NCBI RefSeq assembly: GCF_014639535.1
Contig: NZ_BMGA01000009.1
Span: 17,387-81,386, forward strand
Source: Flavobacterium palustre
Lineage (GTDB): Bacteria; Bacteroidota; Bacteroidia; Flavobacteriales; Flavobacteriaceae
Length of the DNA stretch: 64,000 nt
Reading direction: 5' to 3'
This document shows positions 16,362-23,390 of this stretch, one piece after another. A program made the translations under genes and the position numbers. Numbering within the stretch: the stretch's first letter is position 1; each line of letters opens with the position of its first letter. The notes beneath the pieces were generated by a model. It searched no databases and was not told the origin of the DNA. It saw only the letters and a program-made list of their open reading frames with translations.

Positions 16362-16497
16362 GGCACATAACAGCACCTACCCAAAAGGCGGGGTTTCGTG
16401 CTCCGCAGACAGTTTTGTGGTTAATCAAACATTAGTTTTTCAAATCAAGTTTTGTGGTATAATTTTGTTTTTTGGGTAGCTGCAAAACGTTATGAGC
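16362..16497 (+). repeat. Cassette junction D (attC-like, 136 bp)
   Basis: The left core is GGCACATAAC (16362-16371) and the right core AACGTTATGAGC (16486-16497). TACCCAAAA (16378-16386) pairs with TTTTGGGTA (16470-16478), and a direct repeat GTTTTGTGGT lies in the loop. The four-base right-hand asymmetry is again present. The right core GTTATGAGC has no matching GCTCATAAC downstream before 16640, so this is the end of the array or the stub of a lost cassette. Confidence 0.7.
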
Positions 16498-16584
16498 AAC
16501 CCCAGCTCTCAAAAGACTCTTTAAAAACAAGAACAACATTAATTAGCATCATCCGAAACTAAATCAGAAACATTTCTTATAAGC

Positions 16585-16619
16585 AAAACAAGCTATCTTT
16601 TTTAAGGATAGCTTGTTTT
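16585..16619. terminator. Bidirectional terminator between cassette array and GH2 gene
   Basis: AAAACAAGCTATC (16585-16597) pairs perfectly with GATAGCTTGTTTT (16607-16619), with A and T runs on either side. It serves both the plus-strand array and the minus-strand galactosidase gene ending at 16641. Confidence 0.8.
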
Positions 16620-16640
16620 GTTATTAGTTTTAAAAAGTAA

Positions 16641-18974
16641 TTATTTCTTCTCAGCAACAATTTCAACAGGAATTGAACCTGGTGTCAGACCTTCAACATC
16701 CGCTTTAATTGTAATTGTGCCGTTGTCTTTAGCTGCTTTAATAATTGCAATGGCGCTACCCTGATACGCTCTGGTTGCAGGACCTTGGTAGCCTTCGTGG
16801 TCAATAATATTTCCGTTGTCCACAGCAACAATTTTACCGGAATCCGTAATAGAGAATTTGATTAGATTATCAGCATTCGCGCATCGGATTCCTTTTTCGT
16901 CCACAATAGTTGCGGTAATAAAAGTCACATCATCCCAGTTGTTAGCAACCGTAGCATTGCTTTTGGTCAGGATAATTTTTGCCGGTTTTCCTGCTGAGGT
17001 ATGTTCTTCCTGAGCCACAATTTTTCCGTTGTTTTTTCCAATGGCTTTGATAGTGCCTTCTTCAAAAGTAACATTCCATTCTCTTGGCGAATCATCGGCA
17101 GGTTTTTTCAAAGAACCTAATGATTTATCATTCAGAAAAAGTTCTACTTCGTCGCAGTTACTATATACATTTATTTTGGCATTGTCATACGTATCGAAAT
17201 CATTTGGCGTCCAGTCGGCAACCCAAAATCCAGCTCCTGCATTATCTGATTTTCGAACAATATGAACAACCGGTTCTTCAGACCACCAGCTGTCTCTTTG
17301 CAAAGATTGTTGTTTCCAGTTTCCGGCTCTGTCAAATAATCCTTGATTGTTAGTGGTTTCCGGCCAATCGGCTTCGCCTAAATAATCGTAACCGGTCCAT
17401 AAAAATTGTCCAGCCATGTATGGTTTGTCTCTTAAGGCTAACCATTGGTTCAATACATGTGTGTTTTCAGTACCAATAACTTTCCATGTCGGATTTGCTT
17501 CGTGAGCAGCTATCAGTTCGTTTTCACGGTAATTTTGCCCTACAACGTCCATTTGTGCTGCAAAACCGCTAAGATATACTTTAGAATTTGCCGGTCTGAA
17601 AAGCGCCATTGTTACAGGTCTGGTATTATCATATTTTTTAACTACATCTTCCTGCATTTTATACGTTTTGTAGCCTTCAGGATAACTTAAATTATCATGG
17701 ATTTCATTTCCAATGCTGTAAATCACAATCGAAGGATGATTTCGGTCTCTCAAAATCATATCTTTCGTGTCCTGTTCCCACCAATCCTTAAAGTTTAGAT
17801 TGTATCCTTTTTCACCATTGTGTTTGGCAGCCGTCCAGGTATCGAAAGTTTCATCCATAACCACAAATCCCATTTGATCACACAAATCCAAAAATTCAGG
17901 TGCTACAGGATTATGAGAAGTACGAATTCCGTTTACGCCCACTTCTTTTAGTTTTTTCAAACGTTCTTTCCAAACGCCAAGCGGAACGGCAGCTCCCACA
18001 GCGCCACCATCGTGATGCAGACAAACACCTTTTATTTTGTAATTTTTGTTGTTCAACCAAAAACCGGTTTCGGCTCTAAATTCGGCATTTCTGATTCCAA
18101 TAGTTGTCGTCTCATTATCGATAAGCGTTTTTCCGGAATACAATTTGGTAGTTACAGTATATAAATTGGGTGCTTCAATATTCCATAATTTAGGATTGAT
18201 GATTTCAATCTCTTTTGATAATTCGTTGTTTTTTCCGGCGACAATATTTTCCTGACTTTCTATAGATTTCACGACTTTTCCGCTGTTATCAATAATGTCA
18301 ATCTGTAATTTATAAGTTCCGGCAACTCCGTTTTCTATTTCCGTTTTTATATTTATTACCGCTTTTTTTGCAGTAGGATTAGGTGTCGTAATTTGTGTTC
18401 CCCAATGTTTAAAATGGGTTTTGTTTACAGCAACTAATCGTACATGGCGATAGATTCCTGCTCCGGTATAATAGCGTGAAGCGGGTTGGATTGTATTGTC
18501 TGCACGAACTGCAATTACGTTGTTTTTTCCTTTTCCAAAGTTCAAATACGGAGTTAAATCATATACAAAACTGATGTAGCCGTAAGGCCGTTTGCCTAAA
18601 TGTTTGCCGTTAATCCAAACCTCGCTGTTGGCCATCACGCCATCAAATTCGATAGAAAATAATTTTTTTGAATCGGCTTCGTCTAATTGAAATGTTTTGC
18701 GGTACCAGCCAATTCCGGCAGGCAAATAACCGCCACCACGGGCTGTAGGGTTTTCACGGTCATAAGGACCTTCGATGCTCCAATCGTGTGGAACATCCAG
18801 TGTTCTCCAGCTTTTATCATTGAAATCTAATTTTTCAGCTCCAGCAATTTCTCCTTTTATAAATTGCCAGTTGGCGTCAAAGTTGATTGTTTTTCGCACT
18901 TGAGCAAAAACTGTAGTTGTAAATGCTAAAAAGAATAAAAGACTGTAGGTTTTTATATTTTTATGTTTTTTCAT
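16641..18974 (-). CDS. Glycoside hydrolase family 2 beta-galactosidase, secreted
   Basis: A 777-residue exo-glycosidase with a signal peptide (cut after about residue 25, VFAQ). Domains in order are a sugar-binding jelly roll (about 30-185), an Ig-like sandwich (about 190-295), a TIM barrel (about 300-560), then a DUF4982-like domain and a C-terminal Ig-like domain. The acid/base is Glu424 in SIGNEIH and the likely nucleophile Glu503 in GTENTH. RTSHNPVAPEFLDLCDQMGF is the classical GH2 signature. It probably removes beta-galactosyl units, such as galactan side chains of rhamnogalacturonan I. This substrate is inferred from the neighbouring pectin esterases. Periplasmic location is likely. It is the distal minus-strand gene of the utilisation locus. 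Confidence 0.92.
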   Translation of the reverse strand: MKKHKNIKTYSLLFFLAFTTTVFAQVRKTINFDANWQFIKGEIAGAEKLDFNDKSWRTLDVPHDWSIEGPYDRENPTARGGGYLPAGIGWYRKTFQLDEADSKKLFSIEFDGVMANSEVWINGKHLGKRPYGYISFVYDLTPYLNFGKGKNNVIAVRADNTIQPASRYYTGAGIYRHVRLVAVNKTHFKHWGTQITTPNPTAKKAVINIKTEIENGVAGTYKLQIDIIDNSGKVVKSIESQENIVAGKNNELSKEIEIINPKLWNIEAPNLYTVTTKLYSGKTLIDNETTTIGIRNAEFRAETGFWLNNKNYKIKGVCLHHDGGAVGAAVPLGVWKERLKKLKEVGVNGIRTSHNPVAPEFLDLCDQMGFVVMDETFDTWTAAKHNGEKGYNLNFKDWWEQDTKDMILRDRNHPSIVIYSIGNEIHDNLSYPEGYKTYKMQEDVVKKYDNTRPVTMALFRPANSKVYLSGFAAQMDVVGQNYRENELIAAHEANPTWKVIGTENTHVLNQWLALRDKPYMAGQFLWTGYDYLGEADWPETTNNQGLFDRAGNWKQQSLQRDSWWSEEPVVHIVRKSDNAGAGFWVADWTPNDFDTYDNAKINVYSNCDEVELFLNDKSLGSLKKPADDSPREWNVTFEEGTIKAIGKNNGKIVAQEEHTSAGKPAKIILTKSNATVANNWDDVTFITATIVDEKGIRCANADNLIKFSITDSGKIVAVDNGNIIDHEGYQGPATRAYQGSAIAIIKAAKDNGTITIKADVEGLTPGSIPVEIVAEKK

Positions 18975-19032
18975 TTCGGTGGGTTTATTTTTTATTGTGA
19001 CTATCCGTTCCTCATGTTAATTATTGAAAATG

Positions 19033-19124
19033 GCACGCAGATTAAGCTGATTTTAGCAGATTATCATAAATGTAATTTATGAAAAATCCGTTTTTATCTG
19101 TTCAATCGGTGTAATCTGTGTGCT
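19033..19124. repeat. Imperfect inverted repeat (flavobacterial intergenic type)
   Basis: A left arm around 19033-19062 (GGCACGCAGATTAAGCTGAT...) and a right arm around 19093-19124 (...GGTGTAATCTGTGTGCT) are imperfect reverse complements with the recurring word CAGATT. Non-coding; it looks like a dispersed intergenic repeat between the aldo/keto reductase and GH2 genes. A short hairpin GTCCGC-TTA-GCGGAC follows at 19138-19152. Confidence 0.6.
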
Positions 19125-19159
19125 ATTTTTTTATTTAGTCCGCTTAGCGGACAGTCATG

Positions 19160-20149
19160 CTATTTTAAAATGGAATTGATTTTGTCTAATTCGGCTGCGC
19201 TGAAAGCAGTGTTTTCCAAAGCCTTAATAGAATCTATAATTTGTGCCGGTTTGCTGGAGCCAATCAATACTGAAGTAATTCGCTCATCACGTAAAATCCA
19301 GGCTAGAGCCATTTGCGCTAATTTTTGACCACGTTCTTTAGCAATGTCGTTGAGTGCGATGATTTTTTCAAGTCTTTCGGTAGTAATATGTTCTTCTTTT
19401 AAGAATTGCCCGCTGGTGGCAACTCTCGAATCAGCCGGGATTCCGTTTAAATATTTATCAGTTAATAGTCCTTGTGCCAAAGGCGAAAACGGAATGCAGC
19501 CTACTTTTTCTTTTCCTAGTAAATCAAAAAGTCCGTCTTCAACCCAACGCTCAAACATCGAATATTTAGGCTGGTGAATTAAGCAGGGAGTTCCCATTTC
19601 TTTTAATAATTGAAAAGCTTTTTCCGCTTCGACTGGGCGGTAGTTCGAAATCCCTACATACAAAGCTTTTCCTTGTTGCACGATTAAATTCAATGCAGCC
19701 ATGGTTTCTTCTAAAGGTGTTTCCGGATCAGGTCTGTGATGGTAAAAGATATCTACATATTCTAAATCCATTCTTTTTAAACTCTGGTCTAAACTGGAAA
19801 CTAAATATTTTTTCGAACCCCAATCGCCATAAGGACCGTCCCACATGGTATAACCGGCTTTTGACGAAATTATCATTTCATCTCGGTGGTTTTTGAAATC
19901 CATTTTTAAAATTTTTCCCATACATTCTTCTGCCGAACCCGGAGGCGGACCATAATTGTTAGCCAAATCAAAATGAGTGATTCCGTTATCGAAAGCGGTT
20001 TTTATTAGGTTTCGGCTGTTTTCAAAATCGCTGTTCAGTCCGAAGTTGTGCCAAAGTCCCAATGAAAAAGCCGAAAGTTTCAATCCTGAGTTGCCGCATC
20101 GGCGGTATTCCATGTTTTCGTATCGGTTAGCTGCTGGTTGATATGTCAT
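19160..20149 (-). CDS. Aldo/keto reductase (L-glyceraldehyde-3-phosphate reductase-like)
   Basis: A cytoplasmic NADPH-dependent carbonyl reductase of 329 residues with a TIM-barrel pattern. The catalytic tetrad can be placed: Asp61 and Tyr66 (THFDLANNYG), Lys97 (ISSKAGY) and a His at about 137 (IFYHHRPD). The NNYGPPPGSAEE motif and the MWDGPYGDWGSKKYL insert are those of the YghZ/KvB-beta-like group, annotated as L-glyceraldehyde 3-phosphate reductases. It lies between lacI and GH2 and has a LacI-type operator 15 bases before its start, so it probably handles a sugar-derived aldehyde in the same regulon. The actual substrate is unknown. Confidence 0.9.
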   Translation of the reverse strand: MTYQPAANRYENMEYRRCGNSGLKLSAFSLGLWHNFGLNSDFENSRNLIKTAFDNGITHFDLANNYGPPPGSAEECMGKILKMDFKNHRDEMIISSKAGYTMWDGPYGDWGSKKYLVSSLDQSLKRMDLEYVDIFYHHRPDPETPLEETMAALNLIVQQGKALYVGISNYRPVEAEKAFQLLKEMGTPCLIHQPKYSMFERWVEDGLFDLLGKEKVGCIPFSPLAQGLLTDKYLNGIPADSRVATSGQFLKEEHITTERLEKIIALNDIAKERGQKLAQMALAWILRDERITSVLIGSSKPAQIIDSIKALENTAFSAAELDKINSILK

Positions 20150-20163
20150 TTTTTATAAGTTTA

Positions 20164-20177
20164 CGTAATCGTTTACG
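20164..20177. promoter_or_regulatory. LacI-family operator upstream of aldo/keto reductase
   Basis: CGTAATCGTTTACG is a near-palindrome centred on CG, the typical LacI/PurR-type half-site layout, and it recurs exactly at 21222-21235 before lacI. It lies between the lacI stop and the aldo/keto reductase start. Confidence 0.65.
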
Positions 20178-20196
20178 GTGAATAATTAAATTTTTT

Positions 20197-21216
20197 TTAA
20201 TTCTTTTTTGAAGATTCTCTTAGTATTAATGTTGGAGTCAAAACTCGTTTTTGGCTGTTTGTTTTTTCTCCTTTTTTCGAAATCAATTCATAAATAAGGT
20301 TGAAGGCTTCTTCGCCCATTTGGACTGTTTTTTGATCGACTGTAGAGAGTGAAGGCGTAATGTGTTCGCCAAATAAATCATTACAAAAACCAATTACACC
20401 AAACTCGTTAGGAACTTGAATTTCTCTTTCTTTTAATTCTTTCAGGGCGCCAAGTGCTGTGAAATCTTCAACGGCAAAGACAGCGTCGGGTTTGTTTTCT
20501 AGATTTAAAAAGTGTTGGACGCCTTTTCTTCCGGCTTCAATACTGATGTCTCCATTGTGAATTAAATTATTATCGAAAGGGATGTTGTATTGGTGTAAAG
20601 CGGCCTGATAACCTCGGACTCTTTCTGCAAATGCTTTACTGTGTTGAGGTCCGGAAATGTGTGCAATCCTTTTGTATCCTGATTTTATCAAGGATTCGGT
20701 AGCCATAAAAGCGCCCAGATAATCGTCAGTACTAACGGATGAGATTCCCAGATTATCATTAGTACGGTCAAAAAAAGCAATGGGAATGTTTTTTTCTTTG
20801 ACCCATTCGAAATGGGAATAATCAGTAGTGTTTTTCGAAATGGATACTAAAATCCCGTCAACTCTCGCGTTAATAAAAGTTTCTATACCTTTTTTTTCAA
20901 ATTCTTCCGACTCATTCGATTGGTAAATAAGTACATCGTAATCCTGCTGACTGGCCAGATTTGAAATACCGTGAATCACAGATCCAAAGAATAAATGTTC
21001 GGCTGTGGGGATTAAAACGCCTATCAGTTTTGTTTTTCCGGAACGCAGCGAAGAAGCCAATTTGTTGGGTCTGTAATCCATGCGTTCGGCAACTGCTTTG
21101 ACTTTTTTCTTGGTAGCGGCACTTATTTCAGGATGATTGCTCAGAGCACGGGAAACTGTGGCAGGAGCAATTCCTAATTCTTTCGCAATATCGCTAATAG
21201 TGATTTTTGTTTTCAT
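20197..21216 (-). CDS. LacI-family transcriptional regulator
   Basis: A 339-residue repressor. The N-terminal helix-turn-helix (ITISDIAKELGIAPATVSRAL, in two parts about 4-24) and hinge helix RPNKLASSLRSGKT are followed by a periplasmic-binding-like effector domain (LIGVLIP..., ending LTPTLILRES). This is the CcpA/LacI arrangement with normal length. Identical operators before its own gene and before the aldo/keto reductase imply autoregulation and control of the minus-strand genes, probably responding to a sugar released from the polysaccharide. It is divergent from the ECF sigma gene, across 226 bases. Confidence 0.95.
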   Translation of the reverse strand: MKTKITISDIAKELGIAPATVSRALSNHPEISAATKKKVKAVAERMDYRPNKLASSLRSGKTKLIGVLIPTAEHLFFGSVIHGISNLASQQDYDVLIYQSNESEEFEKKGIETFINARVDGILVSISKNTTDYSHFEWVKEKNIPIAFFDRTNDNLGISSVSTDDYLGAFMATESLIKSGYKRIAHISGPQHSKAFAERVRGYQAALHQYNIPFDNNLIHNGDISIEAGRKGVQHFLNLENKPDAVFAVEDFTALGALKELKEREIQVPNEFGVIGFCNDLFGEHITPSLSTVDQKTVQMGEEAFNLIYELISKKGEKTNSQKRVLTPTLILRESSKKN

Positions 21217-21221
21217 TTTTT

Positions 21222-21235
21222 CGTAATCGTTTACG
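21222..21235. promoter_or_regulatory. LacI-family operator upstream of lacI
   Basis: CGTAATCGTTTACG, identical to 20164-20177, lies only 5 bases before the lacI start codon. A bound repressor would block expression of its own gene. Confidence 0.65.
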
Positions 21236-21442
21236 AAAATAGAATTTTATTTTGGATTATAATGAATTAGTGATGTCTTTTATTTGTTTATTGGAATAAA
21301 ATACAGATTTAATGATTTTTAAAACCATATAATTTCAATCTTTGTAAGGATTGTTTTCTTTGTTTAATAAAATTTTATGTTAATTTTTTAAGATATTCGA
21401 AAATCAATTATTTATTTTTAGATTTGACGCAACAACATTAAA

Positions 21443-22039
21443 ATGTATTATACAATGTCATTTGCAAATAAATATACCGATGTGGAACTTGTTGAGCGTC
21501 TTCAGAACAATGAAGAAGGGGCTTTGACAATTATCTATAAGGAATATTGGGAAATTATGTTTTTGGCGGCCTATAATCTTGTTAAGGATCGATCGGTGTG
21601 TGAAGACATCGTTCAGGAGGTTTTTATTTCGCTATGGCAAAGAAGGGATAAGATACAGATAAAAGTTTCTTTGAAAAGTTATTTATACACCAGTACGGTT
21701 TATAAGGTGTATGACCATTTTAATAAAAATAAAAAAATGGCAAAGGATGAGTTGTTTGATAATTTTGAAAATAAAATTGAAACTTCAAATCCCGAAACCA
21801 AGTTAATGCATCAGGAATTAATTAGTTATTTAGATACCATTGTTGATTCTTTGCCTGATAAATGCAAAGAAGTCTATAAGCTGAGCAGGGAGAATATGTT
21901 GTCTAATAAAGAGATTGCGGAGCAGTTAAATATTTCACAACGTACCGTTGAGGGACATATTTCTAAAGCTTTGAAGATTTTGAAGGAATCGCTTGGAGTA
22001 GCTGTGAGTATTGAGTTTATCATATTTTTTTTGAAGTAA
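21443..22039 (+). CDS. ECF RNA polymerase sigma factor (FecI-like)
   Basis: A 198-residue extracytoplasmic-function sigma factor of the Bacteroidota PUL type. Region 2 includes ALTIIYKEYWEIMFLAAYNL and VQEVFISLWQRRDKI; region 4 includes LPDKCKEVYKLSREN and the helix-turn-helix LSNKEIAEQLNISQRTVEGH. A TAGATTTG box at 21419-21426 would put transcription start near 21433, so the second ATG at 21455 (MSFANKY) is a more comfortable start than 21443. It is followed by its anti-sigma FecR and by a SusC with a signalling domain, a full transenvelope regulatory set. Confidence 0.93.
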   Translation: MYYTMSFANKYTDVELVERLQNNEEGALTIIYKEYWEIMFLAAYNLVKDRSVCEDIVQEVFISLWQRRDKIQIKVSLKSYLYTSTVYKVYDHFNKNKKMAKDELFDNFENKIETSNPETKLMHQELISYLDTIVDSLPDKCKEVYKLSRENMLSNKEIAEQLNISQRTVEGHISKALKILKESLGVAVSIEFIIFFLK

Positions 22040-22141
22040 AAAAAACAGATGTGTAAAAAAAAGTAAAAATTTTTACTAATAGAGCAGGTGTGAAACGTTT
22101 TTTTGGAGACTTAGTTATATAAGCATTCAAAAAACGAACAA

Positions 22142-23293
22142 ATGAGTTTAAATCCCCAACACAATTTTTCAGACTTAGTTGCTAAACTTATCGATGGTTC
22201 CATAACCAAAAGTGAGTTAGATAAACTGTTGTATTTCTTTTTGAATAATCAGGAAATTAAAAACTGGCCTGAACACCTGGGGTCAAAAGAAGATGTACAG
22301 GAAAGAATTCATCAAAAAATCCGATTAGAACTGGATTTTTACAAAAATGAAGGAGTTAAAGTAATTCCGTTTTACAAAAAGCCTTTCTTTAAATATGCTG
22401 TAGCGGCATCGGCGGCATTGTTGATAACATTAACAGCTGTTTTTAAACAACAAAATCAGGATGCTATTGCTAAAGTTGTTCCTAATAAAATTGAAATAGG
22501 TACCGATAAAGCCATGTTAACTTTAGAAGATGGAAGTACTGTTGTTCTGGAAAAAGGGAAAACCTATACTAATAAGAGCGTAAACAGCACAGGGAAAGAG
22601 TTATTGTATAATAAATCCAATTCGTCATCAAACAAAGTGGCTTATCATTATTTGACTATTCCACGTGGTGGGCAGTTTGCCATTACGCTTGCTGATGGTA
22701 CCAAAGTTTGGTTGAACTCAGAAACCAAACTGAAGTTTCCGGTCAACTTTACAGAAGGAAAAACCCGAAGTGTAGAATTGGTTTACGGAGAGGCTTACTT
22801 TGACGTGTCTCCAAGTACAGCTCATAAAGGTGCCGGTTTTACAGTCTATCAAAAGAAACAGCAGATTCACGTTATAGGAACCGAATTCAATATCAAAGCC
22901 TACAAAGACGATTCGAATATCGCTACCACTCTAGTCGAAGGAAAAGTCGAAATGCAATTTGCTAATGTAAAGCAAAAACTAATCCCAAATCAACGAGCTA
23001 ATTTTGATATTAAAACCAATAAAGTCAAGATAGCCAAGGTAGATGTTTACAGCGAAATATGCTGGAAAGACGGAGTTTTCAGTTTTGAAGACAAACCATT
23101 GGACGAAATCATGAAAGTCTTATCAAGATGGTATGATATCGAAGTAGTTTTTGAAAACGAATCTCTTAAAAAAGAGCAGTTTAACGGTGTTTTAATCAAA
23201 GACAGAAATATTGATGAAATTTTAAGATCGATTAAAAACTCCGGAATTATAAAAAAATATGAATTTAAAAATAAAACATTGCTATTGAAATAA
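22142..23293 (+). CDS. FecR-family anti-sigma factor
   Basis: A 383-residue single-pass inner-membrane protein that holds the ECF sigma inactive until the SusC signal arrives. It has a cytoplasmic anti-sigma part (about 1-80), a membrane segment (about 83-101, FFKYAVAASAALLITLTAV), then the periplasmic FecR domain (IPRGGQFAITLADGTKVWLN, about 180-199; YGEAYFDV) and a C-terminal DUF4974-like domain (about 312-383, FEDKPLDEIMKVLSRWYDIEV). It lies 102 bases after the sigma gene. The C-terminal domain is expected to contact the STN domain of the SusC encoded next. Confidence 0.95.
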   Translation: MSLNPQHNFSDLVAKLIDGSITKSELDKLLYFFLNNQEIKNWPEHLGSKEDVQERIHQKIRLELDFYKNEGVKVIPFYKKPFFKYAVAASAALLITLTAVFKQQNQDAIAKVVPNKIEIGTDKAMLTLEDGSTVVLEKGKTYTNKSVNSTGKELLYNKSNSSSNKVAYHYLTIPRGGQFAITLADGTKVWLNSETKLKFPVNFTEGKTRSVELVYGEAYFDVSPSTAHKGAGFTVYQKKQQIHVIGTEFNIKAYKDDSNIATTLVEGKVEMQFANVKQKLIPNQRANFDIKTNKVKIAKVDVYSEICWKDGVFSFEDKPLDEIMKVLSRWYDIEVVFENESLKKEQFNGVLIKDRNIDEILRSIKNSGIIKKYEFKNKTLLLK

Positions 23294-23390
23294 AAAAAAG
23301 AGGGTTAGTAGTTTAGATAATTTGCGGTTGCCTAACTACTTCCCTCCCATATATTAATTAAACCATTTGTCTAACTAACTCCACAAAATT

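Larger units (their letters stand above)
13838..16497 (+). mobile_element. Integron-like gene-cassette array (three cassettes, no integrase)
   Basis: Three gene cassettes are bounded by palindromic junctions. Taking the cut as G^TT in the core AACGTTAT, the cassettes are 13912-14929 (one gene), 14930-15793 (two genes) and 15794-16489 (one gene). Each begins with TTATGTGCC or TTATAGCC and ends with its own complement, GGCACATAA or GGCTATAA, before a 136-138 bp imperfect palindrome. All genes point the same way, away from the promoter at 13803. This is the architecture of integron attC cassettes or of clusters of attC sites lacking an integrase, but the core GTTATRD departs from the classical GTTRRRY. 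No recombinase is encoded in the window, so mobility is inferred. Confidence 0.65.
16338..16640. other. 303-bp gene-free region
   Basis: It contains junction D of the cassette array and the bidirectional terminator at 16585-16619. The stretch 16498-16584 shows no gene or clear signal. Confidence 0.7.

Noticed and set aside
16273-16479. Open frame of 68 residues overlapping the cassette 3 gene and junction D
   Set aside because: It lies in another frame of the 170-residue gene and runs through the palindrome core. It has no separate start signal.
13841-16497. CRISPR array or insertion sequence for the repeated palindromes
   Set aside because: Spacing is 0.7-1.0 kb with genes between the repeats, stem sequences differ from site to site, and no transposase or Cas gene is present.
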